Assembly (NCBI GenBank): GCA_007922225.1
Contig: ML679995.1
Coordinates: 7,692,689 to 7,756,688 of the forward strand
Length of the DNA stretch: 64,000 nucleotides
From: Emydura subglobosa
Taxonomy: Eukaryota; Chordata; Testudines; Chelidae
Reading direction: 5' to 3'
Below the pieces are notes generated by a model. It was not told the DNA's origin. It made no database searches and saw only the letters and a program-made list of their open reading frames with translations. Shown here piece after piece: positions 11,750 through 23,129 of this stretch (positions are counted from its first letter, which is position 1; each line of letters begins with the position of its first letter). Both the position numbers and the translations under genes were made by a program.

Positions 11750-12570
11750 GGTTTTATACTTAGAGTTCACAAACCAATTATCAAGTGTAAACTCCTCAAG
11801 CACTATAACAGCCTTAACATGGAGTCACAGTCAGTCCACTTGGATATTCTGATCCCTCTTGCAACCCCGTTAAGCTTGCCTTTGTGATACATGGTCCTTC
11901 CACCAAAAATCACAACAATAGTCAGGTTACTCCCAGCCTCAAAGGACCAGTCATTTACCCCAAGCCAACTGCACCTTAGATCTCAGAGCAAAGACAACGC
12001 TTGTAGCCAATCCTCTAATAAACTATCTAAATATGATTAACTAGGAAAAGATCAGAGGTATTTACAAGGTTAAATTAGGTAAATATTTACACACAAATGA
12101 GTTTCAATCTTAAGTTTTAAAAAGTAATAAAAGCTTCTATAATAAGGAAGCTCTATATGTCCTGTAGAGCTAATCCTGGACAATCACTGGGGCTCTTTTG
12201 CTTATGCTCAATAATCCTTGCCTCTCACAGTCCAAGCAACATAAACGATCCAGTTTCTCCTTGTTAGGGCCATTTATTCCTTCCCCCTTCTCCTTCAAAT
12301 TGCAAGTTCAGTTGTTGGGAGGAATTCAGTTGTACATCTCCTCTTCAGTTTGGGGGCAGCAGCAATCAAGACTGGTTTGTCGGGAGTTGGTGGGCCTTCT
12401 TTTGTTGGGCAGGAGACAACACCTCTTGTGGCAAACTAGTATTTCACACTTGATAATGCTTCTCTGTTGACTGGTGATTTACAGTGACAGAGCAAACCCC
12501 TAAATATTGCCTTGTAGCCTGGGATACAGCTATCGTAAGTGAGATTACTGTATACAGCAGCTTACAAGCA
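11750..12570. other. unassigned repeat-like segment inside the Harbinger region
   Basis: No coding is recognised. The sequence ('agcaaagacaacgcttgtag', 'caaatgagtttcaatctt') looks like interspersed-repeat DNA, possibly an LTR-type insertion on the minus strand. I found no clean termini or target duplication and leave it unassigned. Confidence 0.3.
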
Positions 12571-13309
12571 TTCCATGAATTCTAAACGCTAAACACGTTT
12601 ACAACTCTAATACCCGTTTTAACAATACTAGCATGCCGGTCAGCCAGCCTGGCCCCAGCTATGTATTTGGTAGTGTTCAGTTGAGGCCTAGGGGCCTTGC
12701 CATGAGCTGGCACCTGCTCTGTCAGCATCACAGCCGGCATTCCCCGTCTCTGGACCATGTGAGCTGAATTGTCATTGCCCCTAAAGGCCAGAAGTCTTCG
12801 AGGTGTCAGAACGTTCAGCCCAAATTCCATCCAGCATCTTTCCACCGTATAACCAGTTGTCCTTCAGTAAAGAGCAGGAACAGAACCAGATCATCAGCCC
12901 ATTGCTCGATGTCTTCCATCTGCTTTTGCAGGGAATAATAATGGTGGGGGAGTGACATACTGGGCATCTACCAGTGGCAAATGTGTGAAGGCAAGAACCA
13001 TATCAACAACACAAACAAAGCGGTTTCTGAAGTGCCTTCCCGTGATGCACCGAACCCTGGGCTACTGCTGCTTAAATGATAGCACTATGCCACGTAACAA
13101 CAGCGGTCGTATGTACGCAGGTATGCGTGTATACACAGAGTTATACACATATCCAGCACAGCACAATGCGGACCCTCCCTGAGGGTATGGGGAGCATTTG
13201 TGATCACATACATGATCCAGTACTTGAATATGCGCAGCAGTGTAGACATAGCCTGGGGCACCACATCACACTACAAACACAGCCGATCCTCTAGCTGCAC
13301 AATCTAAAT

Positions 13310-13440
13310 AGATGTACATAGAAGAGGAATATTACTTTCATCATCAGTTTACCAATGAGGAACTAAGGCATAAAGGAGATTAAGTGACTTGGGCAAGGTC
13401 ACACAGGAAATCCTCAGTAGAGGTGAAACCACAAGTTCTT
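13310..13440 (-). mobile_element. MIR/CORE-type SINE fragment (minus)
   Basis: 'agtgacttgggcaaggtcacacag' is the complement of the MIR core. 'tttaccaatgaggaactaaggca' before it corresponds to the segment that follows the core. The head is degraded. Confidence 0.8.
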
Positions 13441-15136
13441 CTTTCATCTTTCTTTTTTGGGTGGGATGGGGGATAAAAGAAGTGCAACTTCCTCCCAGAA
13501 TTCTGCAGTGTGCCCATCTCCTGCATCAGTGTGGAAAGAAACTTAGTGCACCCATCTTTCCCTTTCAACCTGATGTAACGATGAAAGACAAGGCAAAATA
13601 GAGCCCTAATTTATCACGGCTTCACATGTCAGACAGGCAGGTACCTGATCAACTTAAATCAGTGGCACAAAACAAAAAAAACCCCATGAAATTCAGAGAA
13701 TGCCACCTTCCCTGTACAGCTGCATCCTACTTGATTTTATAAACCCAGCAGCATGATATCGAGGTGCACACAGATGCTGTTGTTATTGCTTTCTTTCCTG
13801 GTTGTACTGGATTCAATAAGGAAGAATACCCTCTATGATGTCAAACGATTTTGCGCTCTTGAGTGATAATACAATTTTATTTTTAATGTCTGCTTTCCTT
13901 CATACCAAGGTTTCCATGTAAATCAGGCTTTCTGCAGCCAATTAAAATTCTACTTATGATTAAGCCTTAAGGAATCATTCCATTCGAAGTATCCAAAAGT
14001 TTAAAGTGAGACTTTAAAGTTTGTACTAATTGTCCCCTAAAACTTGTCCTTATAATTTAATAAGAACTATTCCAATAGATTACCATTCAGGTAAGTAATG
14101 AGTATTGTCAATTTCTACTAACCGTGGCAGAACTGGAGCAGATTTTTTCCAAATACTGTAATTTGGCCTGATTCTGTTTCCTTTTGATCGTTCTCACTTT
14201 CAGATTGAAGAGCTGTATTATTTTCCCTTTGCTGTCTCAGAAAGATCATTCCTATTACTAAATATCAGAATATTTTTCCACGTCTCATTTAATAGGTCCT
14301 TAACAAAAAATTATTTGAGCCTAGGAAATTATGTTTTCTCTGGTTAATAATACTTGATAGAAATAAGAGAAAGAGAGTGGGAAAACCATGAGCAATTCTC
14401 AGTTTGGAGATAATGCCAGCAATCATCCAGAAGGATTCCTTTCACATTTTGGATGTACATTACTACCCTATGTGATTTTCATATCGTTACATCTGTTTAC
14501 AATCTCATGGCCATGGTTTTGTTTGATGTGGGCTGGAAAGTTTAATATAGCTTATTGGCTCTTAAAAATGGTGACATTATTTTTTAGCAGGAAGGCATTG
14601 GGGGTGAGGAAGGGATGTATGAGTTCACTGGCATCTGAGCTTTGAAGCTGCAAGGTGCATTTGGGCACGTTTCAGAAAAGCACATATCTGGAACCAGACC
14701 AGTCAAAAAAAATGCCTCAAAACCACCACATTTACTGTCTTTTTTCCCCTCTCTCTCTTCTTTATCTCTTGGCTGTATATGAACTGATGTGATACCTGTC
14801 AATCAATGCAATGGAAAATGGAGCACCTGGAGTAAGTCTCTGTTTATCTGAGGATGTGCAGGACTGCTTTCTGTTTCCTTTTTTTTCTTTCCCCAGACAC
14901 TATTATGTTTTCCGTTGCCACCTGACTAAGAACCTTATGATTTACTGTGATAGATACCAATGTGGCACATGTTCAATTTAAAAAAGGGCCAGGAGAGTCC
15001 ATCAGTGAAGAAAGTTTTACTAGGGAAGATTGAGATGATAGCAATCCTAATTCTAATCCTAATCAATAGCCATAGGAACCCAGATGCAAATTTTGAATTC
15101 AGATTTCAAGTACTGCCAAAGTTTGGAGGGTGCTTG
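13441..15136. other. unique AT-rich sequence, no gene recognised
   Basis: No repeat or exon is recognised over 1.7 kb. The segment 13840-14350 is AT-rich and even in composition, a plausible but unproven place for noncoding conserved sequence. Confidence 0.35.
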
Positions 15137-15575
15137 GATTCTCAGAGACTTTAAGGTCAGAAGGGACCAATATGATCATCTAGTCTGACCTCCTGCACAA
15201 TGCAGGCCACAGAACCTCACCCACCCACTCCTGTAATAGACCCTAACTTATGACTGAGTTATTAAAGTCCTCAAATCATGGTTTAAAGACTTTAAGAGAA
15301 GGCACCAGCAAATGATCCATGCCCCATGCTACAGAGGAGGACGAAAACCCCCCAGAACCTCTGCCAATCTGCCCTGAGGGTAAATTCCTTCCCGACCACA
15401 AATATGGTGAGCAGTTAAACCCTGAGTATTTGGGCAAGTCTCACCAGCCAGACACTCACAAAAGAATTCCCTGTAATAAGTTAGAACTCATACCATCTAA
15501 CATCCCTTCACAGGCCATTGGCATATCTACCACTAGTAGTCAAAGATCAGTCAATTGCCAAACTAGGCTGTCCCA

Positions 15576-17207
15576 TCATACCATCCCCTCCATAAATTTA
15601 TCAAGATCAGTGTTGAAGCTAGCTATGTTTTCTGCCCCCATTGCTCCTTTTGGAAGGCTATTCCAGAACTTCACCCCTCTGATGGTTAGAAACCTGTGTT
15701 TAATTTCAAGTCTAAACTTCCTGATGGCCAGTTTATATCCATTAGTTCTTGTGTCCACATTGGTGCTGAACTTAAATAATTCTTCTCCCTCCCTGATATT
15801 TATCCATCTAATATATTTATAGAGAGCAATCATATCTCCCCTCAACCTTCTTTTGGTTAGGCTAAACAAGCCAAGCTCCTTGTGTCTCCTCTCATAAGGC
15901 AGGTTTTCCATTCCGTGGATCATGCTAGTAGCCCTTCTCTGCACCTGTTCCACTTTGAATGAATCTTTCTTAAACATGGGGGACCAGAACTGCACACAGT
16001 ATTCCAGATGAGGTCTCACCAGAAGCTTGTATTGCGGTACTAACGCATCAATCTCTCTACTGGAAATACCTCATCTGATGCATCAAAAGACCTCTTTAGC
16101 TTTTTTCATGGCCACATCACATTGGCAGTCCATAGTCATCCTGTGATCAACCAGTATGTCCAGGTGCTTCTCCTCCTCTGTCATTTCCAACTGATGTGTC
16201 CCTAACTTATAGCAGAAACTCTTATTAGTCCCTAAATGCCTGACCTTGCAATTTCCACTATTAAATTTCATCCTATTTCTATTACTCCAGTTTACAAGGT
16301 CATCCAGAAATTCCTGTATGATATCCCGATCCTTCGCAGTATTGGCAATACCTCCCAACTTTGTGTCATCCGCAAACTTTATTGGCATATTCCCACTTTT
16401 TGTGCCAAGGTCTGTAATAAAAAGGTTAAATAAGATTGGTCCCAAGACTCATCCCTGAGGAACTCCACTAGTAACCTCCTTCCAGACTGACAGTTCACCT
16501 TTCAGTATGACCCTTTGTAGTGTCCCCTTCAACCAGTTCATTATCCACCTTTCAATTTTCATATTAATCCCCATCTTTTCCAATTTAAATAATAATTCCC
16601 AATGTGAAACCGTATCAAAAGCCTTACTGAAATCTAGGTAAATTAGATCCATTACATTCCCTTTGTCTAAAAAATATGTTATCTTCAATAAAAAGGAGAT
16701 CAGTTTGGTCTGACACGATCTATCTTTTGTTAAGCCATGTTTTATTTTATCCCAATTATCATTAACCTCGATGTCCTTAACTACTTTCTCTTTCAAAAAT
16801 GTTCCCAAGACTTTTCATACTACTGAGGTCAAACTAACAGGCCTGTAGTTACCCAGATCACTTTTTTTCCCTTTCTTAAAAATAGGAACTATGTTAGCAG
16901 TTCTCCAGTCATACTGTACAGCCCCTGAGTTTACAGAGTCATTAAAAATCCTTGCTAGTGGGCTTGCAATTTCATGTGCTAGTTGCTTTAATATTCTTGG
17001 ATGGAGATTATCCGGCCCCCCCGATTTAGTCCCACTTAAATATTCGAGTTTGGCTTCTATCTCGGATGCGGTAATTTCTACCTTCATATCCTCATTCCCA
17101 TTAGTCACCTTACCACTATCTCCAAGCTCATCATTAGCCTTATTAAAAACAGAGGCAAAATATTTGTTTAGATATTCGGCCATGCCTAAATTTTCCTTAA
17201 CCTCCAC
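15576..17207 (-). pseudogene. CR1 ORF2, reverse transcriptase and C-terminal region
   Basis: Non-LTR reverse transcriptase, which copies the element's RNA at the nicked target. In order on the minus strand are ANIVPIFKKG and NYRPVSLTS (17207-16815 piece), LIYLDFSKAFDTVSH with the catalytic Asp of motif A, and GVPQG followed by a TGA at 16449-16451. The same frame then resumes with LGPILFNLFITDL and KFADDTKLGG, whose FADD carries the two catalytic Asp residues. The last piece (16019-15576) has RPHLEYCVQFWSP and KELGLFSLTKRRLRGDMI, the conserved CR1 tail domain, and ends ...KFMEGMV. All pieces share one reading frame, broken by stops at 16815, 16449, 16083 and near 16071. The catalytic residues are intact and the damage is recent-looking point change. 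Confidence 0.92.
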
Positions 17208-17509
17208 CCCATCTCAGTGCTTAGTGGTTCTACCTCTTCTTTCTTTGTTTTCCTCCTATTTACATAGCTATAGAACCTTTTACATTGATTTTAATTCTCT
17301 TTGCAAGGTCCAACTCTACTTAGATTTTGGCCTTTCTCACTTTATCTCTATATGTTCTGACCTCCAAGAGCTTTCCTTGCTGATCCCTCCCATCTTCCAC
17401 TCCTTGCAGGCTTTTTGCTTTCTCTTAGTCACATGTCTAAGATGCTTACTCAACCAGCTTGGTCTACAACTCTTGCCTATGCATTTTTCCCTTCCTTGGG
17501 TTGCAGGCT

Positions 17510-18439
17510 TCAGATAGTTCCTCCAACTTTGACTTCAAGTAATTCCATGAGTTCTTCAGTCCAGTCCACTTCCCCAACTAAATCCCTTAATTTTTTTAAG
17601 TTAGCCCTTTTGAAGTCAAAGATCCTAGTCACAGAACTATTTTTGTTTATCCTTTCATTTAGTTTGAACTGAATCAGCTCAGACTCACTCAAACCAAGAT
17701 TGTCCCTCACAACCAGTTCTTCTCTGAGGTCCTCACTACTCACCAATACCAAATCTGAAACGGCATCCCATTTTGTTGGTTCAGTAACTATTTTGTGAAG
17801 AAATCTGCCAGCTATCACATCTAGGAAAATCTGGGCCCTATAATTACTACTAGCACTTGTTCTCCAGTCTATATCTGGGAAGTTAAAGTCTCCCATAATC
17901 ACACAGTTCCCAGTAGTATTTTCTTCATTAAAAGCCTTAACGAGCTCTCTATCCATGTCCAAATGAGATCCTGATGGTCTGTAGCACACTCCAAGCACTA
18001 TCCCAGGGGAAACTGTAGTAGTTTTCTTCCCCAATGTGATTTTTACTTAGATAAACTCTGTCTTATCCATTCCATCACTTCTAATGTCTTTACAGTTAAC
18101 CTCATCATTGATATACAACACTACTCCACCATATTTGCCTTTATATCTGTCTTTCCTAAACAGCACATACCCTTCAATATTTGTTCACCAGTCATGACTA
18201 CTATTCCACCATGTTTCTATTATCCCTATAATATCTGGTTTCACTTCCTCTACCAGTAGTTCTAGTTCCTCCATTTTGTTACTCATGTTCCTCTCATTGG
18301 TATGCAAACATCTTAATTTTTGCTGTTTGACTTCATTCATGTTCCTTACCTCATTTTGCACAGTCATTCTACTGCCAATATTGCCTATTAGACTGGTATC
18401 TACACCACCCTTCCTCTTAATGTTCATTCTGCTCCCCAC
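17510..18439 (-). pseudogene. CR1 ORF2, apurinic-type endonuclease domain
   Basis: This part of ORF2 nicks the target DNA. LELLVEEVKPDIIGIIETWW and SSHDW mark the first conserved block, with the catalytic Glu in ETWW. After a stop at 18185 the same frame gives GVVLYIND. A further stop precedes 18034. From there GVCYRPSG and MGDFNFPDIDW hold the catalytic Asp and Asn. The final conserved SDH motif is changed: the copy reads GLSESELIQF, so the catalytic His is missing. The frame differs from that of the reverse transcriptase part, placing a frameshift between 17510 and 17207. Confidence 0.88.
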
Positions 18440-18549
18440 GTCTGTGTCCTTTCTTACTTCATTTTCCTCCCTCTCATTGCTAAAATCAGGTGTGGAGATT
18501 ACCTGAGCATCTCCCCACCATCCTCTCTAGCTCCCTACTTTAAAGCTCT

Positions 18550-19293
18550 CTTTAGTTTAAAGTTGTGCCAGCCTTCATACTAGAAGTTCATTTCCCTCCC
18601 TTCTCAGGTGAAGTCCATCCCAAAAAAACAGTCCTCTGTCCATGAATGACTCTCAGTGACCATACGTCCCAAAGCGCTCCTTACAGCAGCACTGCCTGAG
18701 CCATCTGTTGATCATCAGAATCTTGTCACACCTTTGTGGTCCTCCTCTAGGGACAGGTACAATCCCACTGAAGATCACCTCAGCCTTGATTTCCTTAAGA
18801 CTCTTCCCCAGCCTGTCACAGTCTCCTTTGATACGTTCCAGCAAGAATCTAGTTATATCATTTGTACCCGCATGAAGAACAATCAGTGGATTCTTTCCCG
18901 CTCCAGTTAGGATCCTCTTCAACCTCTTCAGGTTCACATCCCGTATCTTAGCACCCCCCAGACAGCACACCCTTCTGTTCCCTGGATCAGCGCTGGTTAC
19001 AGGCCTGTTTGTTCTTCTCAGCAGGGAGTCCCCAATCACGTAGACCTGCCTTTTCCTGGTAACGGTGCGATTCTCCGGCCTATCCCCTGTTCTTTCTGGC
19101 TGCAAGTCATCTCGTCTACTATTATCCTTTGCAAATCTCTGGAATGTTCCTGTATCCTTCTGAGGCTCTTATTTGGTGGTATCACTATTGGCTCATCCAC
19201 TCTTTGTATAGGACTAACTGATCTTCTCTTCTTCCTTGCCCTCCCGCCTTCAGTAACCACTTGCTGTGCCCCTTCTTCATTTTCCAACTCCAC
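18550..19293 (-). pseudogene. CR1 ORF1, SGNH/GDSL esterase-like protein
   Basis: ORF1 of CR1 elements is an RNA-associated protein with a lipid-esterase-like fold. The N-terminal piece (19293-19036) is charged (GGRARKKRR) and continues, after a one-base shift near 19080, into VYVIGDSLLRRTNRP, where GDSLLRR is block I with the nucleophile Ser. VLHAGTNDI is the block III Asn motif. VIFSGIVPVPRGG and INRWLRQ follow. The expected DxxH-type C-terminal motif is degraded beyond a stop after GTYGH (18653). ORF1 lies upstream of ORF2, as expected. Confidence 0.88.
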
Positions 19294-19460
19294 AAACCTG
19301 TTTCTGAATCTATTTCTCCTTCATTAGCCCATATTTTCCTCTGCCTCTGCAGATGTTCCGTTGCCTGATTAAGTGGCTGCCTTTATGAGGCCCCTAATTA
19401 GGGAAGCCCCGCCCCCTAATTAGGATCAGCTGATCTCAGTACACCACCAAGTACCAGCTC

Positions 19461-19580
19461 CTGCAAACTGAAGGGAAAAAATAAATAAATAAAAATAAAG
19501 ACATACAACTCCACAAAACTCACCCACTGCCAGTAAGGCCCACTTAGTAGCTTTAGTTTCGGTCCATTTCTATTTAAAAA

Positions 19581-19584
<4 letters not shown>
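19461..19584. other. spacer beside the CR1 5' end
   Basis: Short A-rich sequence (aaataaataaataaaaataaa at 19480). Part of it may belong to the LINE 5' region. Confidence 0.3.

Positions 19585-19616
<32 letters not shown>
19585..19616. repeat. (TA)n microsatellite
   Basis: Sixteen uninterrupted TA units. Likely polymorphic in length. Confidence 0.95.
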
Positions 19617-19619
<3 letters not shown>

Positions 19620-20444
19620 AAGGAATGGGAAGCTGAACAGTTCCATGAATTAGTAATAGGATTCAAAGCCTTGTATAGCTGTAAGGCAAATCCATAGGGG
19701 ATAATAGTAGGCATCATCTGATGACCAGTTGGTGGCCCATGTAAAATGGATTGGGTTCCCATGGCAATGTGCTCAAATGTTACATTGATAAGAACAGTAA
19801 AAGTAAATGGACAGCATCTTTGGAGTTTATATCACAAACATTAGCATGGAAATCAATACCTTTTATGACAGCCTTAGTAGAGAGGCAAGAAATGAATGTT
19901 CTTCCGAATCCGAGGTAAGCCAGAGATGGGACAACTTGTACTGTAGCTGCCCACCTCCATCTATTCTATACAAAGATCACAGGCTGACTTAGATTTAGTG
20001 GACGGAGAAGTCAATCCTGTTCCCAGAAGCCCCTCTGTGCTTCCGATTCCCCTTTTGTACAATGAGGCGAAAGATCTATCTCCACCTTTGTAGAATCCTT
20101 TTCAGCGTATGTTTGAAGATGTCTATATGAGTGCAAAGTGTTATTGAGTATTAATGGAAGGTATCAATCTTCAGCGCTGCCAGTTTGGCATCTTTCACAA
20201 ATTGCACTTTACACAATCTCCACCCAACAAAAAACGACCAATTCTAGATCCTCGATAATGAGCAAATCCTCCACTAGAATAAATTAGCATTGCTTAATGG
20301 ACAAAGCTGATTTATAACCATTTGAGAGCCTGCCCATGTACAATTGGTGGATAAATTATAGTAAATATACAATTAAGGCTATATTAAAATTATAAAGTGA
20401 GTATAAGTGTAGTGTTAGTCAAATGGTCCTTATTATTTGTATGC
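19617..20444. other. unique sequence, no gene recognised
   Basis: No gene or repeat is recognised. Low-complexity AT content rises near 20330-20410. Confidence 0.4.
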
Positions 20445-20545
20445 CAGTAGTGCAGAAAGCCTCAGTCAAGGACAAAGACCTCATTGTGCTTGGTGCTGTT
20501 CAAACACAGAGCAAAAAGGTGATCCCAGTCCCAAAGACTTTAGTT
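20445..20545 (-). mobile_element. L2-like/SINE 3' tail fragment (minus)
   Basis: 'gacctcattgtgcttggtgctgttcaaacacagagcaaaaaggtga' is the complement of the tail shared by the L2-like LINE and the CORE SINEs of this window (compare cacaatgggg...tgtttgtacag at 20850). No head or core is attached. Confidence 0.75.
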
Positions 20546-20589
20546 AACACACTACTGCACTAGTCATCACCTATGCCACCCCTCACACT

Positions 20590-20890
20590 TGGGAGGAGCT
20601 CCTTGTAAACACCCACAAAGCTCTCTCATTCTCCTCCTTCAACTGCCTCCTTAACACTCTCCTTTGCTGCGATGGCCCCGCAAAACGTGACAACGGTTAG
20701 GCTGCTAGAGTGCCGAGACCACTGCCTATCATGCTGACCATTACTGGCCCATTGTTTCCTTGCACCCCGCCCCCATCTGTCTCTCTCCATCTGTCGTCTT
20801 GTCTTGTCTAAATGTGTAAGCTTTCTGGGGCCTGTCTTTTTGTTCTGTGTTTGTACAGTGCCTAGCACAATGGGGCCCCAGTCCACAGGT
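20590..20890 (+). mobile_element. L2-like LINE, ORF2 C-terminus and 3' tail
   Basis: The plus strand starts with the end of ORF2: KALSFSSFNCLLNTLL, fitting the LINE C-terminal pattern of RxAxSLxxFKxxLKTHLF type. A 3' region with 'catctgtctctctccatctg' follows, then the tail 'tttttgttctgtgtttgtacagtgcctagcacaatggggcc'. The copy at 28.29-28.74 kb has the same order. It is 5'-truncated and inactive. The opposing tail fragment 45 bp to the left is in inverse orientation. Confidence 0.8.
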
Positions 20891-21146
20891 CGAAGGCAAA
20901 GCATCAGAGAAGAGGTTGCAGCTGCTGTCCAACAATGCAGCACATCTTCCCAGCTTGCGACTGCCTTTCCTTCGCAGCGGCCCTCCCCCCAGTGTTTAAG
21001 TTGTTTTCTCCCATCAAGACCCGTAGGGATAAGGGAAATTACAGACAACCCATCATTCTAGCTTGGAGTCAATACTGGTTTGTTGCAGATCCTATACCAA
21101 AGCTTTGATCTGTAAGTGTCATGGGGTAGGCTGATGAAGCATAACA
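20891..21146. other. unique sequence, no gene recognised
   Basis: Spacer between repeats. I see nothing in it. Confidence 0.4.
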
Positions 21147-21380
21147 GACTTGTCTACATGAACATTTGGTTCATGGCAAGCTGCACTGTATGAATCTACC
21201 TCGCACCGGCCTGTCGTAGGCTGTCTATGTGGACCTTGCTGACGTGCAACAAGCTCAAAACACATTAACAAACTGTTAAAGCTGGGTCCACACAGACAGT
21301 TAACGTGCAGCAGGCTAGTGTGGGGTAGATTCACACTCCAGCTTGGAGCAAACCACATGTCCGTGTCGTCTATGCCTTGG
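21147..21380. mobile_element. palindromic (hairpin) DNA element
   Basis: Two imperfect arms of 65-90 bp face each other around 21265. 'caagctgcactgtatgaatctacc' near 21178 pairs with the complement of 'ggtagattcacactccagcttg' near 21325, and 'ctgtctatgtggacc' (21221) pairs with 'ggtccacacagacag' (21285). The outer left end reads acttgtctacatg, resembling the TGTCTACACT termini of the other short elements. It has no coding capacity. I infer a foldback MITE. Confidence 0.75.
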
Positions 21381-21544
21381 CTGGCCTGATAGAAACAGGG
21401 TGACGTTAGATCATCAGTCCAAGGATTTTGGTACCTTGCCCAGGATAGCCAGTCTGGCTTGGGAGCAGCATTTCCCACTATAGCTCAGACTTATTCTCCA
21501 TATTCTCTTTCTTCTGCTACTATAATAGGGGCTAAGCCCTGGAA
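21381..21544. other. unique spacer
   Basis: I see nothing in it. Confidence 0.4.
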
Positions 21545-21755
21545 AGGAAGGATTGCCCAGTCGTTATAGTTCTAATCTGAGGCTTGGAAAGCCCAGGTTC
21601 AAATCCCTCTTCAACCACAGACTTCGTGTATGACCTTAGGCAAGTCACTTACTTGTTCTGTGACTCCCTTTCCTATCAATAAATGGGGATAAAAGCACTT
21701 CCCTATCTCATAGGGGTGTTGTGATGCCAAGTACATTAACAATTTGAGGAGTTGG
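21545..21755 (+). mobile_element. MIR/CORE-type SINE
   Basis: The head contains 'agcccaggttcaaatccct' (B-box-like). The core is 'gacttcgtgtatgaccttaggcaagtcactta', and 'tctcataggggtgttgtgatgccaagtacattaa' follows it. Nearly full length. It starts with the same 'aaggaaggattg' context as the copy at 7385, so both are one subfamily. Confidence 0.88.
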
Positions 21756-22424
21756 ATTACTGTGGACATGGGAGACACATATGTACCTTTGGTAGATGGC
21801 TAGATGCAAATGACAACGGGAGTCTTCCCACGGTCTTCAGTAGGCTTTGGATGAGCCCTGTATTCAGGTATCTTTCAGTGCAGGAATAAATATCATCCAC
21901 TCTGCAACTGACCCTCCCACCCCAGTGACATGCGAAGAAAAGGCTGAGCAAAACGGTGGCCTTCTGCTCACTGTGCAGCATCAGATCTGTTCCCGCCTTG
22001 CCTGTCTGGCATTTTGCACCGTACATTTCTCCTCAGCCCTGCAGCCTCGTTATGCCGTTTGAGATATGTGGGGTATTAGCATAGATCAAGGCTATCCAAG
22101 GAAAGATGTGAATTGGGACTGGCAGAAAGTGAGTGATTGGCACTGGTGATGAATTCTTATTGTGTCAAGATTTTAGGCATGACATTTATTGGTAAACCCA
22201 TCCAAAATAATCCCACTCAAACCTGCCAGATTTGCTACAAAGTGATATGCTCCTGGAGATCCTTGCCAGAATAATGATTGATGCCCGCTGCCAATCAGTG
22301 CTGAGACTTACTTCTTGTACACAGCACACAGCATTTAACAAAATGGAGGGGTGTATTTGATGTTTAATGAATAAGGTTGCCTGCAGTTGTTCATTTAATA
22401 GGTATACACCTTTATTCACTGGCA
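21756..22424. other. unique sequence, no gene recognised
   Basis: No gene or repeat is recognised. Open frames at 21757-22026 and 22186-22419 on the minus strand show no family features. Confidence 0.4.
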
Positions 22425-22505
22425 GGCAACCCTGGGCAAATCACTTGACCTCCTTCTGCCTCAGTCAGTCAATCATTTGGGTAACATTAAAAAAAAAAAA
22501 AAAAA
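22425..22505 (+). mobile_element. MIR core fragment with poly-A run
   Basis: 'aaccctgggcaaatcacttgacctccttctgcctcag' matches the MIR core and the segment after it. A 17-base A run at 22489-22505 ends the segment. Confidence 0.7.
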
Positions 22506-22784
22506 CAACACACAAGCTCTCTAAAAATCAGAAGCAGCACTGGAGAGAGGATTTGCTGGGTAAATAGCATTACCATCACATCCCCTCTCTCCCGCAAAAC
22601 ACCTCTTTAGCTTTTGTGGTCACAGAATATTCCATTGATGGCCATGGGGAAATGCCGATGTTTTCTGGTCAGGCGCGAAGGGCCACCATGAAAAAGGAAT
22701 GGAGAATTGTGCGTTTTCCATGTGCTGAGCACCCAAGTTGCACAGGTTCCAGCCCCCAGTGCAACAGACCATTCCTATTCAGCA
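22506..22784. other. unique sequence
   Basis: I see nothing in it. Confidence 0.4.
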
Positions 22785-22892
22785 AACCGCTCAAGCAGGT
22801 ACTTAACGTTCGGTTGTGCTTAAATCCTAATGACTTCAACGGTTCTTAAGCATGGGCTTAAGTTTAAGCACGTGGTAAAGCACGTACTGAAC
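22785..22892. repeat. short palindromic repeat (TGCTTAA/TTAAGCA type)
   Basis: Repeated gcttaa/ttaagc dyads around 'gacttcaa' (22831). This is typical of the small palindromic repeats that recur in the window at 23.29, 41.7 and 42.3 kb. Noncoding. Confidence 0.55.
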
Positions 22893-23129
22893 TAGAGTCT
22901 CAATGTCTAACCAAGGAGCAAGCCAGTGGGGAATCAGCCCCCTAATGGGTATGCTGGGTCAGGGCATGCTGGGACTGGTTTATGGAGGCCACCAGCAAAG
23001 GCAGATGCAGTCAGTAAACTCCTAGTTCTTAAACCTGAGTTTCAGTGTAGTAATCACAGGCTCAAACTGACTCAGGGCACAGTATTTATATAGATGCTAT
23101 TTTTCTCTCTTATGCAAGAAGAAGCTCAC
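22893..23129. other. unique sequence
   Basis: I see nothing in it. Confidence 0.4.

Larger units (their letters stand above)
10835..13258 (-). mobile_element. decayed PIF/Harbinger DNA transposon (minus strand)
   Basis: The extent is set by recognisable transposase codons at the left and, at the right, by a terminus that reads ggctatgtctacactgc on the minus strand (about 13241-13257), resembling the ends of short elements elsewhere in the window. The frame at 12582-12845 on the minus strand and the glutamine-rich segment just upstream may be the element's 5' coding region, but I do not recognise a domain. Between about 11750 and 12570 lies sequence that does not read as transposase, possibly an intron or a later insertion. 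The 3' end is lost where the AT-rich repeat begins. Confidence 0.6.
15137..19460 (-). mobile_element. near-full-length CR1 LINE (minus strand)
   Basis: About 4.3 kb of CR1, close to the roughly 4.5 kb usual for complete elements. The 3' end (left side) is the CR1 tail whose complement reads 'tgatcatattggtcccttctgacctta'. Moving right come the ORF2 C-terminus, reverse transcriptase, endonuclease, ORF1 and a GC-richer 5' region (19330-19460) that contains ccccgcccc, a possible Sp1-type box. Gene order and strand agree throughout. One frameshift between 17207 and 17510 and several stops inactivate it. Plus-strand frames at 15319-15822 and 16891-17517 are shadows. The exact 5' end is uncertain by about 60 bp. 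Confidence 0.93.

Noticed and set aside
15319..15822. 167-codon plus-strand frame
   Set aside because: Antisense to the CR1 3' region and ORF2 C-terminus.
16891..17517. 208-codon plus-strand frame, the longest in the window
   Set aside because: It is the complement of CR1 ORF2, whose reverse transcriptase motifs on the minus strand explain the region.
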